Shown: positions 32,717-43,214 of the stretch, piece after piece | How positions within the stretch are numbered: the stretch's first letter is position 1 | Layout: every line of letters starts with the position of its first letter | Source: Isochrysis galbana | Taxonomy: Eukaryota; Haptophyta; Isochrysidales; Isochrysidaceae | Direction of reading: 5' to 3' | Assembly (NCBI GenBank): GCA_018136815.1 | Contig: CM030943.1 | Coordinates: 297,375 to 361,374 of the forward strand | DNA: 64,000 bases | The notes under the pieces: model-generated | What the model was told of the DNA's origin: nothing | Seen by the model: only the letters and a program-made list of their open reading frames with translations | The model's database searches: none | Translations under genes and position numbers: made by a program

Positions 32717-33367
32717 ACCTAATCCGTGTTTGGTTGGCATCACATGTATGACAAAGATGGAGCGTGTTTCGTGCTGATATGATACGATCTTCTGTCACGA
32801 AATGCACAGCTCTCTTCCTCGATGGAACATACTCAGCCATTCCTCTCGACAGTCAACCTTCTCATGTTCTAGTGTAGCGTCGCCCTTCGAACAAGGACAC
32901 GTCTCACGGTTTCGAATCTCCTTAGATGACTGCCACCCCAGTCTGGCTGCAATTGTGGAGTGCTTCATCGCCCCAGTCTTGAATCTACTCCTCTCCCCAC
33001 CCAGCAGCAATATGAGTCCTTTCGATCAACAATGTTAGGCTGCTATGCATAGGCCCTCAATCAGAATTAGGTGTGCATGCCAAAATTCACATTTGCGTCT
33101 CATGTCGTGTCTTCAAATGCATCAGCATACCTTGGTGTCAACATGTGAGGAATGAAATTGGCATCCGTGTGTACCTTGGTACCTTGAGAACCAGCAACGT
33201 ATACGTTACATTACATACGTATTACCTCCGCAACCTACTTGTATAAGTGGGAGTCAATGGTCAATGGGGGCCTCGCGCCCCAGAGACTGCGAGCGCCCCT
33301 CAGGCCTCAGGTTTGGTTTTTTGACAAATACCCCCATAAAGAGGGTATAACTTCTACTTGCAGAGTA
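32717..33367. other. 3' region of the PP2C-like gene and spacer
   Basis: No gene seen. A TACGTTACATTACATACGTA palindrome-like patch occurs near 33200. Confidence 0.4.
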
Positions 33368-33370
33368 CCA

Positions 33371-33530
33371 ACTAAGTTTATACTTGGTCGCCATGGAGCA
33401 CGCCGGCGCGGCTCTCCTCTCTTTCGGGCCCCCGGCCGAGGGCGCCCCACCAGTCTGTCGCATCCGCGATCGACTCTTTGCACTCTTCACGGTTATAAGT
33501 ATAAGGACTGACCGACGGACCGGCTGACCC
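33371..33530 (+). mobile_element. LINE ORF-start fragment with hairpin
   Basis: The hairpin ACTAAGT-TTAT-ACTTGGT (33371-33388) stands four bases before an ATG at 33393. The frame opens MEHAGAALLSFGPPAEGAPP, nearly the same as the ORF start at 54303 on the minus strand (MERAAAPLLSFGPPAEGGPP). The similarity fades after about 40 codons. Confidence 0.65.
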
Positions 33531-33667
33531 GCGCCCTTTCCATAATCCCGCCGCGTTTCCTCCTGGCTGTCTCGCCTGCTTTGCGCGCTTGCCTCCTTGC
33601 ACAATGCCATCGCCTGAGCCCCTCCTTGCTCTTGCTCTCGCGTTGAGCGTGTCGTTCCGTCAATTGT

Positions 33668-34250
33668 TAGAGGTGGGGGAGAGTGGGTTGAAAAAAAAAC
33701 TCTTGTTGATCCGGAGGCCCACATTTTTTTATCGTCGGACCGGGGGAAGATTTCGCCCCGTCCTCTCCCCGCTCTAATCCGAATCCGAGGCAGAGCGATG
33801 GCGACCGACCCGCCTGACAGGCCGACCTTCGCCGCGCTCCAGCGAGAGCACGGCGGTGGTCAGCCCCCCCTTGTCGATGGTGTTCGGACTAAATGGTCCG
33901 AGTACACCGGTCGGCGGTCTCACCGGCGTTTCATGCCACCGCACTCGGCCGATTTCTGCTTCACCTGCCCACGCAGCATGGCCGCCAGCCCCACACCACA
34001 CCACTTCCAGCCCCAACCTGAGGAGGATGACACCGGCTTGCCTACGCGCTCCTACGCGCAGAACCCCATCCAGTATACTGGTACGCTGCCTCCCAACCCC
34101 GCAGACTACCCAACCGCGCGCTCGGGAATCGTGGCGAGCATTGCAATACAGCCGTCTTGGCGCGCTGCGCTGCTTCCGCAGGACTTCCTGTGCCATCTAC
34201 CGAACGGTCGCCAAGTGCATCGCGTTCGCGAACTCGTTGGCACCGGGGCA
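33668..34250. repeat. Family G segment copy 2 with conserved open frame
   Basis: Counterpart of 19889-20475. ATG at 33798 opens MATDPPDRPTFAALQREHGG and the frame ends at 34256 after VRELVGTGAA. Conserved blocks are TCPR.MA, HHFQPQPEEDD, PTRSYAQ.PI and ARSGIVASIA.QPS. No family recognised. Confidence 0.5.
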
Positions 34251-34294
34251 GCGTAAGAGCCTCCTCAGCAAGAACTCTCACCCAGCGCGCCCGC

Positions 34295-34755
34295 TGGCGT
34301 TCGAAAGTTGGGCACTCCGGCCCATTCCCATTCGGTCGGGTGACGTCAGCGTAGTTGACGGCGCCACACACGGTCAACCACAGCGCGATGCGCGCGGGCG
34401 GCGGCGGCGATTGGCGTGGCTGCTAGGGCGGCACCTTTAGATATGGTGCCTGGTGGAGCATTCTGTCCAAGTGGATGGCCGAGAAAGCGCCGGCAGCGCG
34501 CCCGATCGCGTGTGAAAGTTGGGCACTCGGCCCGTTCGGCCAGGTGACGTTAGCGTAGTCGTCGGCGCCACACACGGCCGACTATGGCGCGATGCGCGCG
34601 GGCGGGGGCGGCGATTGGCGTGGCTGCTAGGGCGGCACCTTTGGATATGGTGCCTGGTGGAGCATTCTGTCTAAGTGGATGGCCGAGAAAGCGCCGGCAG
34701 CGCGCCCGATCGCGTGTGAAAGTTGGGCACTCCGGCCCGTTCGGCCAGCTCTTGT
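34295..34755. repeat. Tandem duplication, unit about 204-210 bp, a little over two copies
   Basis: GAAAGTTGGGCACTC recurs at 34304, 34514 and 34718. Between are nearly identical stretches with GATTGGCGTGGCTGCTAGGG, GATATGGTGCCTGGTGGAGC and AAGTGGATGGCCGAGAAAGC. No gene is clearly encoded. Confidence 0.85.
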
Positions 34756-34779
34756 CTCTGGTCGGCTTGATCCAACACG

Positions 34780-36340
34780 ACATTGTCGAACTTGGGCACC
34801 ACTTGCTTGCAGCCCGTGGTAGTTGATCATGTCCGGAACCTCGTGATCGTGATCTGGCCAATCTACAAGGCGGTGGAGCATCACCTCAAAGCCTTACGCG
34901 TCCATGGACTTCGCCGTGTCTTTGTACTCGTCGTTCTCGGAGCCCTTGGGCATGACCTTGCTGAGGTGCAAGCGCTCGAGAATGCCGCCAGAGGCAAAAT
35001 CGCACATAGTACCCGTCCCGTGCAAGGCGTGGTGGCCCCGCTTCTGCCAAAACGCCAAAACCAGTCATTGGTCACAACGAGGAGGCCGGCAATGGGCTGC
35101 TGTACGTCGTTGAGGAGATGGCCGTGAAGGACGACGAGCCGCTTGACGATCTTCATGCTGTCCCTCATCACTAATCTTATGATTGGTCGCCATGGAGGGG
35201 GGCCTCGCGCCCCCCCCACTCTCTCGACTCCCCTCATGGGGGGCGAGAACCATCCACCCCCCTGCGCTGCCTCTTGGCATGCAGGGGGGACTCACCCAGA
35301 CTGCCCAGACTCTCCCAGAGACCTGGGCACAGATCGCACGCCCTGGCCCGCGCTGGCCTGCTTGTCGCTCTGACCAACCCCTCCTCCCCGGCTCCCTTAT
35401 CAGGACCCCCCAGCCAGCTCCAGTCGACCGGCAGGGGCGCGAGAGCCAGCGAGGGAGAGGCAGGAGGCAGGAGGGGCCAGGGCCATGCCCCAGCCTCACC
35501 TGCCCCCTGAGCTGTGCTCCCAGGCCCCCTGCAGGCCTCCTGGGGACCTGAAGAGGGGCCGCAGGCGCGCGCCATGGCCAGAGCCGCAGGGAAGAGAGGA
35601 GGAAGAGGGAAGAGAGAGGGGAGGGGGGAGTGGCAGCTCTCCCCTCCGGCGTTAACATGTCTTCTCGTCCTGTTTAGGTAAGAGAAGACGGGGGCACCAG
35701 AACCAGGAGGGAAGGGCCGCGGCTCGCCGCGGCCACTCGCCCCGGCGAGGAGTGATTAGCACTTCTGGGCTCCCTTTCACGAGTGCCCCCCCCCCCTGCG
35801 TTGTTTTTACCCGAAAGGGGTTTTCCCCCAGCGTGGACTCGAGGAGAGGACGTGCTGGGGTGCGCGGGGTCGGTGCGTGCACTGGGGGGAGGACAAATAT
35901 CGAGGGGAGGGGGCAGTGCCCCCTCCCCCCGATAGCACTCGGACACCTGGCTCGTCAGGCATGGCGAGATTCCGGGACGGAAAAGTTGTGTCCGATTAGC
36001 TAGTGGGGTTGGCTAGGATATAACATTAATTATTTTATTTATTTATCATGCTGTCCCTCATTGCGCCGTCGAGTACTTGCGCAATGGACGCAACGTGACG
36101 TTGGTAGGTAGGGAAGGTCTATCGGCAACCTCCCCTGGGCAGTGCACATTCGGACATACATACATATTGTGCAACATGCCACTGAACAAGCACGCAACCA
36201 CATCACGCAACACGTCGCCGGAGAAACTCACTTTCCTCGGTCGTTTGCGTGGTGGTCCTGCTACTGCCTCTTCCTCGACAGCCTCATTGCCTATTTCGTG
36301 CGCCGTTCGCCTCAGGGGGAACGACCCTGTTAGCACACAA
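34780..36340 (-). pseudogene. Unidentified gene interrupted by a family A element
   Basis: Minus-strand, protein-like segments lie on both sides of the element at 35169-36045. A candidate exon ends PPRKRPRK with a GTGAGT donor near 36215. A second (after GCCGATAG near 36110) reads TFPTYQRHVASIAQVLDGAM and, once the element is ignored, continues in frame across the target site to RDSMKIVKRLVVLHGHLLND, then QQPIAGLLVVTNDWF. After a one-base frame change it reads GTMCDFASGGILERLHLSKV, then MPKGSENDEYKDTAKSMDA and a stop. I do not recognise the protein. The insertion and the later frame change suggest an inactivated copy. Confidence 0.45.
35153..36061 (-). mobile_element. Family A element with 16-bp target duplication
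   Basis: TCATGCTGTCCCTCAT is repeated perfectly at 35153-35168 and 36046-36061, bounding an 877-bp element. On its minus-strand reading it begins with the AATAATTAATGTTATATCC leader (also seen inverted at 47690-47830), has GTGCCCCCTCCCCTCG and AACCCCTTTCGGGT blocks, and ends in the hairpin ACCAATC-ATAA-GATTAGT (35170-35187). It is closely related to 9471-10228. No convincing coding. Confidence 0.85.
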
Positions 36341-36740
36341 GCTGATGCTGTATCGCCTGCGGCAGTGTCTGCAGCGAAGGCAAACGGTCAGCCCCCAAGA
36401 CCCATACGTCAACGATGAGGGGGACGACTCGTCAGGCACGAGGCTCTCCTCCTTGCGGCAGCCCGAGCACGCAAGGGGCGCGCAGATGCTGGAGGCGAGC
36501 ATCTGCCCATTCACCAGATACTGCTGGTCGGGCCCATTCACCACGGGAGACGGTTGCAACTGCTGCTGTGATACCTCCTTGCGCAGCCCTCCTGTCCCTC
36601 CCGGGGAGCCAAAGTCCATGGGAGCTTTGGGCACCCGGCGCCGCCCCGCCGGGGCGTGCTCAGGCGGGGGCAAGGGGGCGGAGGGGACGGGGGGCTCTGT
36701 GCTTTGTGGCCCATCTTCTGCTGCCAGCTTCCAGCTTCAG
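36284..36740 (-). CDS. Possible exon with cysteine pairs
   Basis: An open minus-strand frame without a good start reads APMDFGSPGGTGGLRKEVSQ, then NGQMLASSICAPLACSGCRK and LTVCLRCRHCRRRYSI. The CxxC and CxxCxxC spacing suggests metal binding, but the order fits no zinc-finger family I know. It may be the upstream part of the gene interrupted at 35169, or unrelated. The region 36660-37030 is proline- and alanine-rich in all frames and is not assignable. Confidence 0.25.
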
Positions 36741-37363
36741 CCCCGGCTCCCACAACCGCTGCTGGCGCAGGGTTGGCCACCTCTGCGTTGCGCGCTTGCG
36801 CAGAGTGCGCGGGCTCCTCCTCTCTCCCCCCCGTGCTCTCCGTGGCGCCGGTGCTGGAGGCGGGGGCCCTGGCCCTAGCACCCACCGCATACGGCGGATG
36901 CCCCCTCTGGAAGCCCCGCCCGCCCACCTTCCCCCGGCGCCCCATCCCCCTCTCCCTCTGCGCTCCGCCTCGCTCGCTCGCCCCCCCCCCCCCTCCGCAA
37001 CACCTCCCAGAAAACCTTTAGAACCACCTTAAAATTCGCCCTCATGCAACAAAAGGGGGATGTGGTAGTAGGAGTTGGTTGCGGGGAGGGATCCCTTCGA
37101 CAACGATGCGACTCTGCATGGGATCCCACATGTCAGCAAGTGCTCACGAACACGGAAGGTGTGAAGATAGCCTCCTGGGTATTGGCCCGCGCTGACGCGC
37201 ACGAACCCAAAACAGGCACCAAAGTTCATTGAAGAATTTTTTAAGCGTGCTCGTGATGTTGGCTACCATGCTATTACTGCCGGGTAGCTTGTTGCTTGTT
37301 TATGAGCTCATTCTAATGAGCATCCTATGTTGTCCGATTTCTGAAGTGCCCTTAGCAAAGAAT

Positions 37364-39340
37364 CTACATGGGCCCCCAAACGCCACCTTCATCAACGGCT
37401 GCTCCATCAGGCATGCCATCGAGCTGCTGCTGGAAGTGTACGTTGGCCTTAAAGTCTGAGTAAAGCGTGAAAAGGACGTGAAGTGACTCCGTCAATGAGT
37501 TGTAGACGGGGATATCCAAGATGGCACACATAGCGCGCACAAGATCGGCAAGTTCAAGGTTGAGCTCTGCGTCAGGAAGCCGAACCTGCGTTGAACACCA
37601 AGCATACCCATCATTAGTCAGCCACACCCATCATCAGTCAGCCATAGGGCAAGCCAGATGATGGCAAGCGAAGCCCAAGATGTTGGCAATCTATAGAGCT
37701 TGAAAAGAGAGCCCACGCATTCGAATCCTCCCCACGCAAACAGTGTGCGTGCACTCACCGTATCCAGCATTTCCTCGAATTTGGCCGGCCAAATCTGCAT
37801 GAGCGCTTCAATATCGGGCATTGGCTTGGAATACCTGAGTGTGTATGCGCAAAGTGGCAGGCTCTGGGTGGGAAGTAGAAAGCCGCATAACTTGTGGCTC
37901 TCCTTCGGCAAGGCAAGGGAGCTTCGGGAGGGTGCGCCCGGAAGTGGAAATGTTGGCAAGGCAAGAAACGCCTCGCCAGGGTGCGCCCAGAAGTCGAAAT
38001 CCAATCGTCTACACTGAATGCAGTGAAGAAAGAACGGCCTGACGCGGCGGCCGTGAGTATGCCAGACAAGTGTAGTGGCAACTAGCGCACAGACTCACCG
38101 GACGGAAGGCGCCGGCTTCTGCATATGTAACTCCTTGATGCTGCTGATCCACTTGTTGATCTGGGCTGGCGATTTCTCGGCACCCTCGATTGACTTCACC
38201 TTGGAAGCCATGTTTGCCACACCAGAAGCCTTAGACACCGCCTGCCGAATGAGGAAGTGCAAGATGAGTTACACGTTGCCCACCAATTCACAAGAGGCCA
38301 ACTCATGATGGCGCTAGCTGAGACAGGAAGCAATGCACGTCGCAGCGCTCCCGAACGACCTAATCCTGGTTTTGCCTTGTGCCTTGTACCCCCACTAGCC
38401 CAGGGACGTATGTTTTCATTGCAGCCGCTGGATCGATCCCCCATCCTGCCCGCCCCTTACGAGGGCTGGGGGTGCAAAACACCTTCAGCTGGAGTGTCAG
38501 CACTGTAGGATCACTTTGCGTCGCTGCCGTCTCATCGAGAACAGTTAGTCCAAGGTTGTCTGGTTTGCCATCGGGTCGCGGCACTTTGACAAATGGGTCA
38601 ATTTCTCCCACTGCCGGAATATACTCCGCCACAAAAGGCCGCATCTTCGTCTCGAGCTCGATATTGTGCGGCTTGTATCGACCAATGTACTGGAATAGCT
38701 CAGCCACCTCAGGAGTCACATCGAGGTCAGCATACTCGGAAGGATCGTACATACCTTCTGGAACTGGTCCGCCAGCCCCCCGATCGTCCTCATTCTCAAG
38801 CGATGAACTCATCGCCGGGAAGTCACGGTTAACTGATCCGCCCATCAGCCCACCTGCCGGAGACTCCATGGACATCTCACCCATCTGAGGCTGTGCTTCC
38901 ATTGTCTTCAGCGTCGGCGCTTCTGGCCGCCGTTCATACCGCGGCGGCTCCTCCCTCTGTTGTACTGGTGATTGCGCTGTAACTCGCCCAGCCCCAGTCT
39001 GCTCATCCTCTGCATCATCATTGACACTCGCCTCCGAATCAACCTCAAACTCCTCATCATGCGGCTTGTTCTGTACGGCACCAGGCGGCAGCGGAGGCGG
39101 CGCAAATGAGGGCGCGCCACCCGGACGCCCTCCGGTGGCTTGCGGAATGGGAGACGGCTGCTCGGAGCCGTGGTCCGATAGCTCCATCGCCTCGTCAAAA
39201 GGCTGGTTCTGCACGACTGCCTCGCCACCGCCATCCGAGCGCTCAAAATCGTCATCAAAGTCTCGGCTGTCATGCATCTGTGGCCGGCTGTCAAAAGTCC
39301 CCGACTCCTCGTCATCGGAGAACTCATCGCCTGCATTCAT
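37364..39340 (-). CDS. IFT46: Intraflagellar transport protein 46 (IFT-B), four exons
   Basis: Exons (minus order) 39340-38483, 38241-38099, 37834-37759 and 37585-37364 join in phase across GT-AG introns of 241, 264 and 173 bp, giving 432 residues. IFT46 is a core IFT-B subunit needed for cilium assembly and outer dynein arm transport. The first 200 residues are acidic and disordered, as in relatives. The conserved core begins ELFQYIGRYKPHNIELETKM, then IPAVGEIDPFVKVPRPDGK, LGLTVLDE and QSDPTVLTLQLK. After the first splice it continues AVSKASGVANMASKVKSIEG and INKWISSIKELHMQKPAP. Then, across the next splices, it reads RYSKPMPDIEALMQIWPAKF and DIPVYNSLTESLHVLFTLYS. Every splice restores the family order, so exon limits are firm. 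The start could not lie at the GTG further upstream. Confidence 0.95.
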
Positions 39341-39985
39341 GGTGGCTGTCCGCACCGAGGAGCACGCCGCACGCGCACAGGGAAGGGGGAGCCGGAGAGG
39401 GGAAGGGGGTGGCGGGGGAGGGGAGGGGTTGCTGCTGGCGCTCTCTTGGCTGCCGTTCGGCCTGGCGGTAGGCGGCGGGTTGTTTTCCCTCGGTCAAAAT
39501 CACTCCCCCCTCTCAGATTCATAGTACTACTACATGGTTAGTACTTAGTACCCAGGTTGTTCCGTCACACCGTCATATGACACTTGCCATGGAACTGAGT
39601 ATGATGTCATACATCTGATATCATATGATACTCACTCCAAACATCTACACATATAAACCTGCCATTATGATAAAAATCTTCTTACTCAGTACTTAGAATC
39701 CGATGCCGATGCTGCATGCTGCATGCTGCATGCTGCTCGCTGCTCGATGACTGACAATTTCTCAAGCTCAAGCTCCCACAGCAGCACCCCTGGAGCGTCT
39801 CCACATGGCGCCGCCCCCACTCCACGGCGGTGTGACATTCGTCATCGCCGTCTTCGCCGCCGCCATCGTTGCTGCACATCAGGTTGGCGGCCATGGGGGT
39901 GTCGCATTCATCTTAGATGATGCGATTTCCAGGCTCTTGTTTCCAGGTCCTTCGCCGTGCGGCCACACGGTGAAGCTCAGGTACA
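39341..39985. other. Upstream region of IFT46
   Basis: No convincing gene. Three tandem TGCATGC units lie at 39713-39735. Short plus-strand frames here (39723-39990) have no recognisable product. Confidence 0.4.
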
Positions 39986-40020
39986 TCTAGGTTGGTAGGG
40001 TTCGTCCCTAGCGACCTAGA
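39986..40020. other. Strong hairpin with TTCGT loop
   Basis: A 15-pair stem with one mismatch (TCTAGGTTGGTAGGG against CCCTAGCGACCTAGA) and loop TTCGT. It stands at the left edge of a 1.9-kb stretch of different base composition. Possible structured RNA or element terminus. Confidence 0.5.
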
Positions 40021-41927
40021 ATTCGGGTTCTCGTTTCGTTCCTTCTAGCCTGTTTGTCAGGTCTAGATTCCAGGTTTCCTCCTTTCGGGTAATCTTGACT
40101 CAAAGGAGCCAGGTCGCCTGTCACTCGCTGCGCGCTTGTCTCAGGCTCTCGGGGTGCCTTCAGGATGCTTAATTAGCTTCTTGCAAGGCTTGTCGTTTCT
40201 TGTTGGGTTCCGGTTCTTTCTTGGGGCTTGCTAACTTTCGTTGTCGTCCAGGCCTGTTCTTCGTAGGTTCTGCTTGGCCTGGTTAGGGTTTCGTTGCCTT
40301 CCGGCGTTTGGCGTTCGCGTTGGCGTTCGGAAATTTCCTCTCACATTCCCTAGGTCCGCTACCCTTGGCTTGTAGGTCCTTGCTTCTTTCTTCTCGGTCA
40401 AGGTTTTGGCGAGCGAGTCGGTTGCTCTATCCGCTCGAGATTGGAGGTTTAATTTGCCATCTCCCCTTGGAGATCGGTGAAGGTTCGCTTCTTAGGTGAG
40501 GGAATCTTTCCCCTTGATGCAAGTTACATGCAAGCCTTGGCCCCTTTGGTGTTTCTTCCCCTTGGTTGCTACTCAGGGTTGTTCGTTAGAAGCGTCTAGA
40601 AGGTTCACGCTCAACGGCAAGATTTCCTCCGTCGTGAAGATATCTCGTTGCGATCTATATCCGAAGTGATCGCCGTGGTCGCGCGACATGACGCTCCCCT
40701 TCGGACTCTCCGCTACGTGGGAAGTTACAACGGAGGCACGCTCCGGCCGTCGCTGCGGAGTCTCTCTCTCTCTCTCTCTCGCTCTCTCTCTCCGTCTCTC
40801 GCGACGTGTTTGAGTTATCGGTGATTTGGGGTCGCGGTTGCTTGATAATTTGCTTGGTTTGGGTGAATGATTCCGGTGTGTTCGTGAGTCGGTGTATCCT
40901 GTTGTTCTCAGGCTCGTTGTCCGTCGTTGTTCGCTGCGTCGCTGCACTCTAGCAGCCTAGGCTCCCTCCCTGAGGGAAGAGTTCTTTGTAGGTCTAACAA
41001 TCTCTTGAAACCCAACACTCTAGGGCCACTAGGAGCGCCTCGCCGCCCCACCGCCCTTCGTTCGCCGTTCGTCCCCCGTCCAGACACCCAAATGGGGTTG
41101 CCCGACCCAGTCCAGAATTTCATTCACCCGACTCCCGGTGGGGAGGAGGGCCAAAGCGCCGCGCTAGCCGCCGGTGCCGCTCGCGACGGAGTGGCTCAGA
41201 GCCCTCCGGCTCCGCTCGACTCGACAAGCACGAAATCGAAGCTTCCGTCCTCGGCCGCAGAGGAGGAACCTCTCAAGGAACCTTCTCTGCGGCGGAGAAC
41301 ATCGCGGGCGGTGGGCCCGAACGCCACCACCACCATCCCGATCCGATCCCTACGCCGCTTGGGGAGAAGAGCTGTCGACGCGGCGATTCTCCCCCTGTCT
41401 CTAGCTCTATCTCTATTCAGTCCTCGACGGTGGGAGCCAGCGAGAGCGACGGGTGACGGCTGACGACAGAACGACGGACACAGACACCCAGGAAAACACT
41501 CCGACTCTCGCCTCTCGCCCCACGACTTTCTCACATAACTCGCGACTGAAATCAAACCCAAACACTCCGTTCCCGTTCAGACGACGATGGACAACGATCC
41601 AAGGGCGATCTGTCGGCGATCTCGTCTATAACGGGAATCGCATCATAACGGAAACGAGGGGCAATCTTGCTACGCAGGAGTTCCAAGAGACCTATCGAAT
41701 ACGACGAGAGAAATGCGATGTGCCTGTGCCTAGGGGGGAGATACGAAGAAGTCGCAAATTAAACATGATTGCCCCCAGAAGCAGATAAAGAAACGCAGGG
41801 GAGATAGCAAATTAAACCTATTTGCGAGGCGCCTGGGAGGAAGAAAGGTGGGGAAACTTCCCTTCTCTTCGAGAGAAAGAGAGAGGGTGCTCCACAACCC
41901 AAGATCCCATTAAGGCTAGTAACCGGA
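40021..41927. other. 1.9-kb stretch of unknown nature
   Basis: Fewer homopolymer runs than the surroundings, a CT dinucleotide repeat at 40768-40800, and one plus-strand frame (41092-41463, starting MGLPDPVQNFIHPTPGGEEG) rich in serine, alanine and arginine. It may be an LTR-like or other mobile-element remnant, but I found neither paired ends nor a recognisable protein. Confidence 0.3.
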
Positions 41928-41953
41928 TAGCTGGGTATCTAGATACCCAGCTA
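41928..41953. repeat. Perfect 26-bp palindrome
   Basis: The left arm is TAGCTGGGTATCT (41928-41940) and the right arm is its exact complement (41941-41953). Further TACCC/GGGTA inverted words follow to about 42035, and a GGGCGGCAGAGCCGCCC hairpin lies near 42060. Confidence 0.85.
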
Positions 41954-42164
41954 CTCACCACCCATTTCCACTACCCACCTCCATGCGGGTAGGGGCGTCT
42001 CTCCTACCCACTGGGTCTGGGTAGTGAAAAGTCACTATTCAGGATACTCATGCGAGTAGGGCGGCAGAGCCGCCCTCTAATAGCAGTGCGCGTGCGCAAC
42101 GCGCGCGCGCTACCGCGCGCTTGCCAACAACCGCCTGTGTCGCGTTTTTGGCTCTATCGGGCGC

Positions 42165-42320
42165 CACGGCGTGCACATGGGTGATTGCAACTCATCACAC
42201 GCACGGCGCCCCCGCGGGGGAACCGATGCCCATCGCGCCGTGCGTGTGCACGGCGTGCACATGGGTGATTGCAACTCATCACACCCTTCCAGTGAGACAT
42301 CTCTCTTGTTTATGTGATTG
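42165..42320. repeat. Inverted counterpart of the 158-bp repeat
   Basis: GTGCACATGGGTGATTGCAA followed by CTCATCACAC occurs at about 42172 and 42256, with a GGGGGAACCGATGCCCATCGC block between. These are the reverse complement of blocks at 15400-15710. Confidence 0.75.
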
Positions 42321-42438
42321 TAAGTCGCAGAGAAGGGAGCTGCTATGCGCACGCACGCGGTGTCTCAATGGGCGCTGGTTCGTCACTCTGTCGCCAAAAA
42401 TAGATCAACACGTGGTAGATTTGTATATGGACATTTGA

Positions 42439-43197
42439 AAAAAACCTTCTAATATTCTTACCGCACTCGCGGCGAATGGAACCACTACCCACTACAAGTA
42501 GCACGTAGCATACTCTCTACACCCCCATTCCCCGGCCCTTCTTTCTCCCCCCGCCATTAGGCGGCTCCCCCCGTACACTACTAGGGGGATTGGGGTGGAG
42601 GGCTTAGATATGGTCCGGTGGCCCGCGCCCCCCCCCGGTGATCTTTCCCCCCCTTCCTCCTGTGTCTCCGAGTGGGCGGCCGACTCTGTCTCGTCTTATC
42701 CTGTAAACAGGCGCGAGACTTACCGATTTTCCGGTGGGCGGAGCTCTCGCTCGCGCCCACCCCCTTCTCCGCGCTCTCTCTCCCCTCTCCTGCGGCACGC
42801 GCGATGGCGCGCCTGCGGCAGGCCTCCAGCTGCCCTCTGGCGGCCCCTGGAGGCTCCTGGAGGCCAGCTCAGGGGGCAGAGGAGGCTGGGGCTGGGCCCT
42901 GGCCTCCCCTGCCTCTCCCTCGCTGGCGCTCCCGAGCCTCTGGGGCCCCCACGCTGCACCTGTCTGCCTGTCGACCAGGGGGGAGGGGGGTTGGAGCATT
43001 GGGCTGGTCACGAGGGGCCAGGATGGGCGAATGGGGCGAGCCTGTGGGGAAGGAAGTGGGTCAGTAGGGCAGTGGCCTCCTGGCAAGCCATCAGGCATGC
43101 CAGGAGGATGGGTGGTTCCTCCCCCATGGCAGGGGAGGAGTGGAGAGAGGGGGGGGCTCGTGCCCCCCCATGGGTCAACCAAGTATAAACTTAGTTG
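42439..43197 (+). mobile_element. Short element with D-type 5' end and terminal hairpin, 17-bp target duplication
   Basis: TGTATATGGACATTTGA is repeated perfectly at 42422-42438 and 43198-43214, bounding 759 bp. The left end AAAAAACCTTCTAATATTC opens the D leader module; the body is family A; the right end is the hairpin ACCAAGT-ATAA-ACTTAGT (43178-43195). It is inserted in the C-terminal part of a LINE whose remains continue at 43215. Open frames run through most of it but in different frames from other copies, so I treat it as non-coding. Confidence 0.88.
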
Positions 43198-43214
43198 TGT
43201 ATATGGACATTTGA

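Noticed and set aside
39996-40010. tRNA B-box-like GGGTTCGTCCC
   Set aside because: No cloverleaf can be drawn around it; it is part of a long simple hairpin instead.
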